A stretch of DNA of 64,000 nucleotides from Eriocheir sinensis. Taxonomy: Eukaryota; Arthropoda; Malacostraca; Decapoda; Varunidae. This document shows, one piece after another, positions 16,546 through 30,507 of this stretch. The notes under the pieces were generated by a model. The model had not been told where the DNA came from. It ran no database searches and worked only from the letters and a program-made list of their open reading frames with translations. The position numbers and the translations under genes are program-made. The stretch is taken from assembly GCF_024679095.1 (NCBI RefSeq), contig NW_026111673.1:87501-151500 (forward strand), read 5' to 3'. Numbering within the stretch: the stretch's first letter is position 1; every line of letters starts with the position of its first letter.

Positions 16546-18559
16546 ATACTAGAATTCGTTAGTTGCTGGGCTCAGACCTGGAAGGGTTTCTTGTGGACCG
16601 GAACCACACGAGCCTCGCTTCAGATTGAGGGCCACTTGCACTCCCTCAGGCAAGACGTGAGACGGTGGAAGAGGACTTGAGAGCTCCTTGGCGCAACTCT
16701 TAGGGCCGCGGGCTGATGGCATCAGGCCAATGGGCCCTGCCGTCACCGACACAGAGGAGACAACACGATTTGGTTTCTTGGGGCCTTTGGGTGCGGGTCG
16801 TCCCAGGGTCACAAACCATAATTTTCTTTGCGAACAGTTTAGCCAGGAGTGGGGCCTTATCTCCACTGCTTGTGGCCTGGTGAATGGAGGGGATGGCATG
16901 GTGTTGGTTAGCCCCTGCCGCTCCTTAACGAGACTCCACAGGTTTTGTTGCCAACTCCTGGGCCGCAAAGTTTCCGTTGCACGTCTTCTCTCTGTCGCCT
17001 CTTCTCCCACGCGCAGGTAGCTGTTATCCGTTGCAGAGCCTCCCGGTGTTGGACCTTATTTGGCGTGATGGATGGCCGCTTGTACCTCTCCTAGGCGGCA
17101 TGCTTGGCCTCGGCAGCAACCCTGCATCGGAAACCGAACCAACGGGGTCACTCGGCCTGGAGGTACACCCTGCAGGGGACATGTGTTAGCTGGAGGGCAA
17201 GGGCTTTTGTCCTCCCGTCGTGTCTCATGGACGTGATCGGTCCCTCTCCAAAAGCCAGATGGTGCATGGACTGCGTCTTCCCTCTCTGCGGTCAGTTCAG
17301 CCCAAGCCGAGTACGGCGTAGTGGTCAGAGCTGCCCACTGGCCCCAACTGCTGCTGGCAGCGGGCTGGAATCAGGAAGGTCCGACAGCACAGGGTCAGTA
17401 GCCCTCACCTCGCTCATGTGTGGGGAAGGTTACATGGTTTACCAGACACTGCACCGTCAATGGATTGTCGAAGCTCCCTGCTCCAGGTGGAAGTTTTAGA
17501 TCTCCCACCATCACGTGGGAGCACTGGTGACGCAAGGAGCAGGGGTGTCGAGCTCCTCCGTCAGGCAATCTAGAAGGCCCGCCTTGCCTAGGGGCGTTAC
17601 ATGACACAGGAGAGACCTGTTGTCCGTCAGTGCCACTGAAGAATGGTGAGGCTTGGTGAGGCAGCGTCACCTCAAGCTCCTGTGCCTTCAGGCGGTCAGC
17701 AAAGCAGGCAGCCACGCCACCGCCTGCTTTGTTCTCCTAATCCTTCCTCACCCGGTAGAATAACCGGGATTTGCCAAACGTCAGCTCCACCTCCTCAGTG
17801 AGCCACGTTTCCGTGACAACAAGAACGTCAGTTCTATGGCGCAGGATAAAAATTGTGGGTGAGGTCGCCAACATTTGTAAAAGCGCAGTCCCTGACATTG
17901 GCCGGACATCGTGACGGTGGGAATGCCGGGTGAGGCAACCGTATGCTCGCCGCCTCGCGTTGACTTGACAGCGGTGTGGTGGTGAGGCGAGGAACGTGTT
18001 AGACTAGTGTCTGGCCCTGCCACGAGGGGCGGGCCAGGTGCGATGTTGCTCCAGGCTGTTGTTGTTGGTGTTGCCTACGTGGGGAGGCTGGCTGAATTGT
18101 CCTGCAAGGGCTGCTGAGGCTGGAGAGTTTGCTGTCTCCCAAGCCTTCCAGTCGGGGAAATCTCCTGAGCATACATTTCCTGGCGATGGTCAGCAGCACA
18201 GCCGTAGCACGCCTCCGGTTGTGTGGGCGCGGCACAACCGAGGCATGTGCTAGTATGTAGTATCCACACCGGCTGTCTTTCCCTCCTCTGACCTCTCCCT
18301 CGGCAGGACCCGACGCCCCTGTGAGTGGGTCAGGTGGGGAATTGGGGGGGTAGCGTGTACCAGTGGGGCAGGGGTGAGGTCCTGCCTGCTGCTGGCAAAA
18401 GCGTCTCTTAAATTACCTCTTTTGTTTGTTGTTAACACTGGTGTTATTGTTGTTGTTATAGTTGTTGTTATTGTTGTTGTTTGTGGTGGTGGTGGGTGTT
18501 TATATTGTTGTTACTGCTGTTGCCAGCGCACTTCATCATTGCCGCTGCTGTTGCTTCCG

Positions 18560-18595
<36 letters not shown>

Positions 18596-18677
18596 TTGTT
18601 GTTGTTGCTACTACTACTGCTACTGCTGCTGCTGATATCGCTGCTGCTTCTGTTGTCGTTATTGTTGTATGTATGTA

Positions 18678-18721
<44 letters not shown>

Positions 18722-19400
18722 GTGTTGTTGGTGTTGGTGGTGGTGGAGCTGCTTCCAATGTCACCTCTCCGTGCTGATGGGCTGGAGGGGGATCTGGGGT
18801 GTTGCTGGTGTTTCCTGGAAGTGTAGCAGTAGCGGTGGTGTCTGCTGTCTGTTTAAGAGGCCTGGTGTCCCGGAGTGCCACCACTGCCTCCAGTGCGTTC
18901 GAGGAAGCACACGCTTCGTCCCACGTCTTTTGTGATCAAAGAGGGACGGGCGGTGGTTTGTCAGGCTGAGAGTGGCAGGAGATTTTCAAAATCTGCTTCC
19001 CGGGCAAGTGTCTTCTTGAGGTCCTGATGAGCTCGAGAATTTCCAATATTTGAGGTTCTTGTTCATTATCCAATCTCTGTAGCCTGAGGACTGGATTATG
19101 TTGTTGCCTGTCCTGAGCCTGTCTCTCTGTAGATTGATGACAGCAGAGACAAAGGTCCCTTCTTTCGTGGTGATGTTAATCAAGTGTTGCCGCACTCTTC
19201 ACTGTCGCTTTCGTTGGCGGCGGCAGGAGGTGGGTTTTCAGGGAGATAGAGTGACCGGGGTCCTCTATGCTGTTTGCCCTCCGTAGCTCGTGTCAAAAGC
19301 AATACACGTGTATGCGGCTTGGTCATTCAGGCAAGCTGTTGTGGGCAGACGTTTGGGCAGTCGTTTCTGCCTTCATACAGCTTACGTAGGGGAGCTGTAA
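16546..19400 (-). pseudogene. Decayed LINE: ORF1 and endonuclease part
   Basis: Read on the minus strand, frames break and resume in the order expected for a non-LTR retrotransposon. ORF1-like sequence (about 19400-18000) includes a Cys/His cluster near 18250 that may be a zinc knuckle, and a long (GTT)n tract read as Thr/Asn repeats. An apurinic-endonuclease domain follows: a TETWL block at about 17775-17830, then GDLKLPPGAGSF and FPTHERG near 17430-17500. A linker near 16920-16990 reads WSLVKERQGLTNT, which normally precedes the RT. The RT itself is missing, since the higher-order repeat begins there. Many stops and frameshifts show it is dead. The clade is not certain; it could be the same family as the RT at 23750. 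Confidence 0.7.
18440..18725. repeat. (GTT)n-rich tract inside the LINE ORF1
   Basis: Interrupted GTT triplets (AAC on the LINE sense strand) form a low-complexity stretch. It may be an expanded coding repeat of ORF1. Confidence 0.9.
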
Positions 19401-19639
19401 AGGCGTTGCCGCCTTCCCACACGGCACACCAACGCCTAGGGCAGTACCCTGGGAGGTCGCGCCTTTGATGGGCCTGCGGTCACCCATTTTGTTTTTATAA
19501 GGTGATCACAGTAGCGTTAGTGGTGGTCTCTCTCTCTCTCTCAAGGAGTGTCTGTATGTGACTGCCTCTCGTAGATCTCGTATTCGCTGTATTTCACGTA
19601 TTTTCCGTATTTTCTTCCCTTGATCAGTTCTTTACGTCA

Positions 19640-22200
<2,561 letters not shown>

Positions 22201-22640
22201 GAGTCGTGGCTGTGGTACGGTGGACCCTAAAAATTGTAGGCGGGGGTGGTATAGCGCAAACCACCATGAATGACCGAGGTCATTGTGGTGGGTGAATGAT
22301 CTTGAGAAGGGCTTTTTATGTCATAGGTGGTACTGTAAGATCATGGCATACTGAATTAGCTATCCATACAGTAATCCCTTGTCAAATTCTCTATAGTAGA
22401 CAACAAGCGACTTTCGGCTAGATGCCACGCGTCACGAGACTGTTTATGTTGTAACAAACACCACCCAAAAAGAATGGAGTTTGAGTAAAAGTAAATTTTT
22501 TTAACGGCTTTATGATTATGAGAGGAGTACTCTGATGCACGTTATGCTCTTTTCTTAGTCTCAAAAAGCAGTGTAATATTGTCGTTGCTCGGCCACTTCT
22601 CGGCTTTCCCATAGCCGAAGCCCAACGGTTAAACAAATAT
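22201..22640. other. AT-rich spacer with a short hairpin
   Basis: It contains a short inverted repeat around 22258-22292 (ccaccatgaatgac with gtcattgtggtgg). No gene is recognised. Confidence 0.5.
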
Positions 22641-22644
22641 AATA

Positions 22645-22995
22645 ATGCCTGTATTTGACTTAATCTTTGATAAAAGTAGAATATGCATAGAAAAATTATA
22701 GTAAAATATGTCTATAAGACCTAACCTTTCATAAACAATAAGACATACATAGAAAGTGGGTGTAAAAGATGCCAATAAATATAAACTCATATAAACAAGT
22801 GCAACAGACAAAAGTGTGTGAAAGATGCCAAGAAAATCTGAACTTTGTTATAAAATTAAACACATAAAAAGTGAGTGGAAAATACGCTTATAAGACCTAA
22901 TCCTTGCTAAAACAGAACAGACATTAAGAGTGAGTGAAAACGATGCCTATACGTAGTACCTATAAATCGGGCATGCATTAAAAGTGAGCCGGAAA
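22645..22995. repeat. Degenerate tandem repeat, about 60-70 bp
   Basis: Segments such as cataaaaagtgagtggaaaatacgc and cctataagacctaacc return five to six times with considerable divergence. Confidence 0.6.
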
Positions 22996-23092
22996 CCATA
23001 CAAGTGAAGTGAAGCATTGGCAGTCGTTTTGCCAACATACTAAAAACTGTGGACGGTAGGAAACGACAAAAGCCAAGCAGGAAATATTTTGT

Positions 23093-23660
23093 TCAATGAG
23101 TGTACATGGCTGTAGTGATGTCTAGACAATGTTTTTGTTTTGCTTTGAGCCATTTTAGTTCTCTGAAGGCTGGGGATACGTGGTCATATTTATTCATGCC
23201 ACCAATAGACACTCGGGCTGCAAAATTTTGAAGTTTCTGTACCCTGTGTAAGAGCGTAGCGTTGATGGTTCCCCATCTCCTAATATAATAGTTTATCAGG
23301 CATAACACAAGTGCCTGTACTATAGTTTTCCTCGTGCTTTTATCAAAATTCATGCTTACTCGACCAAAGTATATTAGTGTACCCATCACTCTCTTAGCCA
23401 GCTCCTTAATGTGTATATAGAAGGTCATGTAGCGGTCCATATACAGGCCCAGGTTTTTAACATGAGTTCTGGGACAAATGTTGGTGCCATCGATTCGGAC
23501 AACAGTGTCCTCAGGAATGTGGGGCAGCAATTGTCTGTTGCCGATAAAGATACATTGTATTTTACTTGGAGTGACGACCAGACCTTTCTTGAGAAAATGT
23601 TATTTAGCTTTAGTGAGTGTTGCTTCTGCTGCGTTGATAAGGATATCCAAATTTTCTAGG
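23093..23660 (-). pseudogene. LINE RT 3' fragment, CR1/L2-like
   Basis: On the minus strand the frame runs from about 23598 to 23093, preceded by a stop-broken piece to 23660. It reads through KIQCIFIGNRQ, NLGLYMDRYMTF, RKTIVQALVL and LLHRVQKLQNFAARV. These are the post-catalytic thumb motifs of CR1/L2/jockey-type RTs. The catalytic fingers and palm are missing. A (GA)n tract lies on its 5' side. Confidence 0.75.
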
Positions 23661-23693
23661 ACTTGAAAATTACTTTGTTCAGAAGAAAGAACT

Positions 23694-23695
<2 letters not shown>

Positions 23696-23748
<53 letters not shown>
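23696..23748. repeat. (GA)n microsatellite
   Basis: About 26 GA units lie between two LINE fragments of opposite orientation. Confidence 0.98.
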
Positions 23749-23749
<1 letters not shown>

Positions 23750-23750
<1 letters not shown>

Positions 23751-25110
23751 GACGAGATCTGACCCTGCCAACTACAGGCCTATCTCCTTCCTGTCTGTAG
23801 TTGGAAAAATCTTCGTGAAAATAGTGGTGGAGGCCATCACCCGCCACCTCGAGAACAACGCCCTCATCACTGACCAGCAGTTTGGGTTCAGATCTGGCCG
23901 CTCCACGTCAGATCTCCTGCTGCTCTTCTCCAGGGATTGGCAGGACTCACTAGACACCGGGCTGGATACCATTGTCGTCGCTCTTGACATTGCGGGTGCT
24001 TTTTGACCGGGTGTGGCACGCGGGCTTGCTGGAGAAGCTTCGTGCCAAAGGCATCCAAGGACACCTGCTGATGCTGATGAGCGACTACCTTCAATGAAGA
24101 AGCCTTCACATCGTCGTCGGCGGCCAGCAGTCCAAGGACCTCCCAGTGGGTGTCTCAGTCCCTTAGGGATCTGTGCTGGGACCTGTCCTCTGGAATCTGT
24201 ACATCGACGACCTTCTCAGGAGTCTGCCAGCAGTCTCTGCATATGCTGACGACTGCACGCTCTCCCTCTCCTACCCTCGCCAAGAAAGCCAGCAAGCGGT
24301 TGCTGGCGTCAACCAGCAACTACGCTTGATACGGGAGTGGAGGGAGCGCTGGCAGGTGAACTTTGCTCCTGGGGAGACTCAGGCGATGTTGATCTCTCGG
24401 TTCCCGGCAGCCATACAAGCTGTCGAAGGAAGGTTGATGTTTGGCTCCGTCACCCTCCCGCTCCAGGATTACTTCAGGATCCTCGGAGTGGACTTGGACC
24501 GAGAGCTGCGCTTCGACCGCCACCTGAAACACATCACCCACCAAGCCTCCCTACGTGTCTCTGCCCTTCGTAGAGTGGCTAATTTCCTCGACAAGCGAGG
24601 AATTATGCTCCTCTACAAGGCCCAGGTAAGGTCCTACCTGGAGTACGGGGCTCTGACCTGGATGTCCAGTGCTGCCACACACCTGCAGAGACTGGACAAG
24701 GTGGAGCGACAGATGCAGCGACTGTTACAGGAGAACAACCCCCAGCCGCCCCCACAGTATATTATACCTCTAGACACTCTGGAGCACCGCCGGGACGTCG
24801 CTGCGCTGGTGGTGTTCCACAAGGCCCAGGTACAAGGAGTACCACACCTGGCGAGGCTGAGGCTCCCCCCGCGAGAGGCTGTGAGAGATACGAGAACGGT
24901 ACTCTCCAGCCACGAGCAGGTCGGGGTGCCAAGGACACGCGCTAGCCAGCACCAGAGGACCTTCACCTCCAGGGTGTCCCGCCTGTGGAACACGTTCACT
25001 GCAGCAGGGCCAACAGTGAGGGAAATGTCCACCAAGCAGGTAAAAGTGGCTGCTCACAGGTGGCGAAGAACATGCCCCACACCACTAGTGATGTTAAATA
25101 CACAGTGAAC
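23750..25110 (+). pseudogene. LINE reverse transcriptase, broken
   Basis: The RT domain starts abruptly after the GA tract with DPANYRPISFLSVVGK, then QQFGFRSGRSTSDLL, DIAGAF, a SVLGPVLWNLYIDDLL block and AYADD (24238-24252). A thumb with ILGVDLDREL and ALTWMSSAATHLQRL follows, and TAA at 25106-25108 closes a 311-codon final frame. An extra T at about 24002 shifts frame inside AGAFDRVWH, and two in-frame stops occur (near 24095, and a CAG-to-TAG change at 24165 in the PQG motif). No poly-A or other 3' tail is evident. It is inactive. It may be the missing RT of the family at 16.5-19.4 kb. Confidence 0.8.
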
Positions 25111-25262
25111 AAGTGTAAAGGGCTTTTGAAATAATGCACAAGAAAAAAGTAACATTTTAAGCTCTGAAAAGTGCACAGTGACACATATGCTTCTCGTTAC
25201 GAACGATCGCATAAAGTGTCGTCGGCAAAAACAAATAAGTTGTGTACTACAGATTGTCATTT

Positions 25263-25379
<117 letters not shown>

Positions 25380-25418
25380 AGGATTAATATTCACAAATCT
25401 CTCTCTCTCTCTCTCGTG

Positions 25419-27748
25419 TTAGGTACCCTGGCGCTAAGTTCATGTTGTGTGGGAACTTCAACGAAGTAGACATTGCGGACGTTACCAGCCAGCTGTGCCT
25501 CACATAAATTGTTAATTTTCCCACGCACGAAAGAAACACGCTGGACCTTATCCTCACTGATCTGACGGACTGGTACTCCCCCCCTCAGCCCCTCCCCCCC
25601 ATGGGCCGAAGCAACCACGCCCTCTCCTACCATCTCACAGAGGTGCGAAACGGTCAAGAGGACCACCCGCCCGACACCTGACTCCAAGATTAGGCAGTTT
25701 GGGCAGTGGTTGGTGGGTTATCCCTGGGTCGAGGTCCTTACCGTTCGTGACATAACAGAGAAGTGGAATAACTACCTCGCCACCATCACTCAGGCATATC
25801 ACCACTTCTTCCCCACCAAGACGTTACATACCCACCCAGCCGACCTGCCTTGGATGACCTCCAGGATTAAGGCCTTAATGCAGCAAAGGAACCGCGCCTT
25901 CCACACGGACCGAGCAAGATACAGGGCCCTTCGCAACACAGTCATCAGGGAAATTGCATTGGCGAAGAAGGAGTACTATCCCCAAGAACTACAACACCTG
26001 GAGGGCAATAACACCAGCAGGTTATTCTCCAAGATACGCCATTTGTGTGGCCTGGGCAACCCGTCGTCGGCTTTCCCTTTTCTCCCCTCCTCCTCCTCCC
26101 CCCTTGAGATAGCTGAACTGATTAACTCTCACTTTCCCCCCCTAGACCTTGCCTCCCTCCCCGCCTACCTACCTTCCGCGTCTAATCCTCCCGCCGTGAA
26201 AAAGTTTCAAGTTTCCGAAAAACTCAGATCTTTCAAACTCAAAAGGTCTACCACACCTTTAGATTTACCCATAAAGCTTTATCAGGAGTTTTCCTATGAA
26301 CCTGCTACCCCCCTTGCCTCCATCATAAATGCTTCCCTCACTCAGAGCAAATGCCCCACAGATTGGAAAACCTCATTCGTCACTCCCATCCCCAAAGTCA
26401 CCAACCCAGCTCACTTAATGAACTAAAACACATTGCTATCACTCCAATCCCGAGCCTGCTTTGTGAAGACTTTGTATTTAGCTGGGCATATACTATTCAT
26501 TACAACATTGATCAGAGGCAGTTCGGCAACGTTAGGGCCTCCTCCACAACACATTGCCTCATTAGTTTCCTTGATTTCATTTTTAATAACCTGGAAACCA
26601 GAAAGAAAACTTCCTGTGCCCCCGCCTTTGTTGACTTTAGGAAAGCCTTCGACAAGGTTGACCACACCACTGTCATCACCAAGGCCATCAACATCGGGCT
26701 GCCCTCCCACCTGATATCCTGGCTGGCGGATTTCCTGACGCACCGGTACCAAGCTGTGCCTCATCAGGGCTGCACCTCCACCCTCCAGCCCCTCTCTGCT
26801 GGGTGCCACAAGGGACGCGCATGCGGCCTCTTTGTTTCCTTATTCTGATCAACAATTCACTGTTAGACGCCCCTCATCGCTAAAAGTACGTGAATGATTC
26901 TACAGTGGGTATCTCCATCAACAACACAGCCCCTGACTACACGCCCCTACAACACACTCTGGACCGACCGCAGAGCTGGACGCAAGATAACCACGTCACC
27001 ATCAACACCAGTGAGACGGTGGTGATGCATTTTCACACCTCCACCACTGCCATCCCACCGCCAGCCCTGGAGGTTGGCCCTCACCAGCTGCAGGTGGTTG
27101 AATCCACCAAACTACTTGGAGTCACCCTGGACAGCAAGCTGAGCTGGGGCAAGCACGTCACCAGCATTATAAGGGCGGCTTCCTACAATCTTTTCATGCT
27201 GAGTCGCATGAAAGCACTGGGAGCCCCCAAAGGACGCTCAAGGACCTGACACCACCTTCATCCTCCCCAGACTCCTCTATGCCTCTCCTGTTTGGGCTTC
27301 CTCCATCAACAAGACCCAGCAACGCCAATTAGAAAGACTGCAAAAGCGTATTTGCAGACAGATTCTGGGCAGTTCTTACACTAACTACGAGAATGCACTC
27401 ACCCAGCTGAATATGCCCACCCTACAGGACCGATACCAGACAAACCTAACCAAATTCGGCAAGTCCCTCTTCCACAACCCCCGTCATAGAGTTCTACTCC
27501 CACTCGCCCTCCCTCCCCCCACTAGACCCACAAGGCACCTCAATACTCTCGTCCCGGTCAAAACTCCCACGGACAGATATCGGCTTAGTGAGATACCGAC
27601 GCTTCTGAGGGTCATTAACACCTCCATGATCACATGACCCCTCCCCCCCCCCCCCCCACACACACACACTTAACCCTTCCCCACATGAAACATTGTATTG
27701 TGTTTTTGTGTATTTTCAGCCTTATAGCTGCCTACAACTGAATAAACC

Positions 27749-27776
<28 letters not shown>
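25419..27776 (+). pseudogene. LINE family B, copy 1 (EN C-term, RT), with (ATT)n tail
   Basis: Starts inside the endonuclease (LCGNFNEVD, FPTHERNTLDLIL, GRSNH). Frame 25710-26426 covers the linker (DLPWMTSRIKALMQQRNRAF) and the start of RT (DWKTSFVTPIPK). The palm follows in shifted frames: PAFVDFRKAFDKVDHTTVI, GLPSHLISWLADFL, then KYVNDST in place of the Y/F-x-DD site (26886-26906), then LLGVTLDSKLSW. The catalytic Asp pair is changed and several stops intervene, so it is dead. The 3' end is aataaaccatttatt followed by ATT repeats. A second copy at 39.2 kb ends the same way, which defines the family's 3' terminus. Confidence 0.8.

Positions 27777-27779
<3 letters not shown>

Positions 27780-27841
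<62 letters not shown>
27780..27841. repeat. (CA)n microsatellite
   Basis: About 30 CA units directly after the ATT tail of LINE B and before an inverted LINE C piece. Confidence 0.98.
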
Positions 27842-27842
<1 letters not shown>

Positions 27843-27859
27843 CACGCGTGGTAACCTTC

Positions 27860-28265
27860 GAATCAGTTTTCCTATGAACTGAATTCAAAAGCTTTAGATA
27901 GACTGGGAAGTAAAGCTATAGGGCGGTAGTTTGAGGGATTGGAACGGTCATCCTTCTTAGGCACTGGCTGTATGAAGGCGTATACTTCCAGCAGGAAGGA
28001 AAGGTAGATGTTGACAGGCAGAGGCGAAAGAGTTTGACCAGGCAGGGTGTCAGAACGGAGGCACATTTTTTAAGGATAATAGGAGGCGTTCTATCAGGTC
28101 CATAAGCCTTCTGAAAGCTGAGGCCACATAGAGCATAGAAAACATCATTCATAAGAATCTTAATAACAGCCATAAAGGAGTCAGAAGGGGGGATGAGTAG
28201 GAGGAATATGCCCAGAATCGTCCAGGGTGGAGTTGTTACAGAAAGTTTGAGATGAAGTGAAAGCA
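27860..28265 (-). pseudogene. LINE family C fragment, inverted
   Basis: Minus-strand translation gives [32 protein letters not shown] and PSNYRPIALLPSL in two frames, matching the 32.1-32.4 kb part of the longer LINE C copy. Both ends stop near microsatellites, (CA)n at 27780-27841 and (GT)n from 28271. It has no poly-A end, so it is an internal fragment and not a simple 5' truncation. Confidence 0.8.
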
Positions 28266-28267
28266 GG

Positions 28268-28270
<3 letters not shown>

Positions 28271-28333
<63 letters not shown>
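28271..28333. repeat. (GT)n microsatellite
   Basis: About 31 GT units between the LINE C fragment and a SINE. Confidence 0.98.
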
Positions 28334-28336
<3 letters not shown>

Positions 28337-28396
28337 GTCTATAATATATCTATGGTTCTACATGATTATGTACGCACTTTTTTATCTGTGTAATTT

Positions 28397-28732
28397 TATT
28401 TTATTTTACATATGGCCTATACCGCCGGTAGGCTGATCCGTATGGGCCTGATGGTCGGCCCTAGCCCGTCATGGCGCAGGCAATTGTTTATAGTGGCGCC
28501 ATTATTATTGGCTCATGCTGCCCCCGGAGCTCATTCTTGATTTCACTTGCGCTGTTCAGCTTCTTCTAGAGTCCGGGTTGATAGGTGGTCCTTAGGACAG
28601 CATGTTGTTAGTCTTAGGCCACTGGGCGGTGACTGAAAAGTCCCAGGTGGTTAGCGGCGGATTCGAACCCACATCGTGGACAACGCACCGAATGCGGGGC
28701 CGGCACGCTAACCACTCAGCCACCACCTCCCC
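28397..28732 (-). repeat. tRNA-derived SINE (type 2), copy 1
   Basis: On the minus strand the 5' end is a tRNA-like head: ggtggctgagtggttagcgtgc (A-box) followed by ggttcgaatccgcc (B-box) at about 28656-28669. The body contains ttcagtcaccgcccagtgg and ggcgccactataaac. The copy at 56889 has the same head, body and length. Confidence 0.8.
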
Positions 28733-28980
28733 ATATGTATATGTATATATATGTACGTATGTGCAGATTATAGTGTGTGTGTGTGTAATGTAGTATTATG
28801 CTATGTGTAGATATGTATGTGTATGTATTTGTAAGCATGAGCAAACTGTAGTGTGTGTGTTGTGATATTACCTTGCATAATAAGTCGATTAAAGTGTCCA
28901 AATTAGGGTAGTCAATGCTGATTATAAACTATGTAATGAACGGGGCTAGGTTAGGTTGTGTAAGGTTAGATTATGAAAAA
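28733..28980. other. AT-rich spacer
   Basis: TATG/GT-rich sequence with a few ggttagg-like motifs (28945-28975). No gene is seen. Confidence 0.6.
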
Positions 28981-28994
28981 AAATAGAATAACAC

Positions 28995-29872
28995 GATGAG
29001 AAAAGAGAGCAAACATCATTCCTTGATGGCAAACATCATTCCTTGGGAGTAAACATCATTTCCTTGAGAGTAAACATCATTCCCTGATAGTAAACATCAT
29101 TCCCTGAGAGTAAACATCATTCCTTGATGGCAAACATCATTCCTTGGGAGTAAACATCATTCCCTGAGAGTAAACATCATTCCCTGAGAGTAAACATCAT
29201 TCCCTGAGAGTAAACATCATTCCTTGATGGCAAACATCATTCCTTGAGAGCAAACATCATTCCTCAAGAGCAAGCATCATTCCTTGAGAGTATACATAGT
29301 TCCTTGAGAGCAAACATCATTCCTCAAGAGCAAACATCATTCCTTGAGAGTAAACATCATTCCTAGAGAGTAAACATCATTCCTTGATGGCAAACATCAT
29401 TCCTTGATGGTAAACCTTATTCCTTGGGAGTAAACATCATTTCCTTGAGAGTAAACATCATTCCCTGAGAGTAAACATCATTCCTTGAGAGCAAACATCA
29501 TTCCTTGAGAGCAAACATCATTCCTCAAGAGCAAGCATCATTCCTTGAGAGTATACATAGTTCCTTGAGAGCAAACATCATTCCTCAAGAGCAAACATCA
29601 TTCCTTGAGAGTAAACATAGTTCCTTGAGTGCAAACATCATTCCTTGAGAGCAAACATCATTCCTTGAGAGCAAACATAGTTCCTTGAGAGCAAACATCA
29701 TTCCTCAAGCGCAAACATCATTCCTTGAGAGCAAACATCATTCCTCGAAAGCAAACATCATTCCTTGAGAGCAAACATCATTCCTTGAGAGTAAACATCT
29801 TTCCTTGAGAGTAAACATAGTTCCTTGAGAGCAAACATCATTCCTCGAGAGTAAACAACATTCCTTGAGAGC
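28995..29872. repeat. 20-bp minisatellite, first block
   Basis: About 44 units of aaacatcattccttgagagt, with common variants ending gatggc, gagagc or using ttcctcaagagc. The period is not a multiple of three, so it cannot encode a repeat in one frame. Two LINE C copies interrupt the array, which resumes after each. Confidence 0.97.
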
Positions 29873-30407
29873 ATCTCATGTGTGGGGGGGTTCCACTCAC
29901 ACAGCTCTTCTGGACAGAGTGGAGGCTAAGGCTCTTCGTCTCATCAGCTCTCCTCCTCATACTGATAGTCTTCTACCTCTTAAATTCCGCCGCAATGTTG
30001 CCTCTCTTTCTATCTTCTATCGATATTTCCACGCTGACTGCTCTTCTGAACTTGCTAACTGCATGCCTCCCCCCCTCCCGCGGCCCCGCTGCACTCGACT
30101 TTCTACTCATGCTCATCCCTATACTGTCCAAACCCCTTATGCAAGAGTTAACCAGCATCTTCACTCTTTCATACCTCACGCTTGTAAACTCTGGAACAAT
30201 CTTCATTAATCTGTATATCCTCCTGCCTACGACTTATACCCTTTCAAGAGGAGGGTATCAGGACACCTCTCCTCCCGAAACTGACCTATCTTTCGGCCAC
30301 CTCTTTGGAATCTTTTTAGGAGCAGTGAGTAGCGGGCTTTCTTTTATTAATGTTTGCTTTTTGTGTGCCCTTGAACTGTCTCCTTTGCTGTAAAAAAAAA
30401 AAAAACA
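29873..30407 (+). pseudogene. LINE family C, 5'-truncated copy with poly-A
   Basis: Nearly identical to 33290-33810 of the longer copy. It begins at HVWGGSTHTALLDRVEAKALRL and ends with the 3' UTR and A14. Both sides are 20-bp repeat units, as expected of a 5'-truncated retrotransposition into the array. It has frame changes near 30200-30240. Confidence 0.9.
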
Positions 30408-30507
30408 AGCATCATTCCTGGAAAGTAAACATCATTCCTTGTGAGTAAACATAATTCCTTGAGTAAACATCATTCCTTGAGAGCAGACATCATTCCTTGA
30501 GAGCAAA
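30408..30507. repeat. 20-bp minisatellite, short block
   Basis: About five units between the two LINE C copies. Confidence 0.93.
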
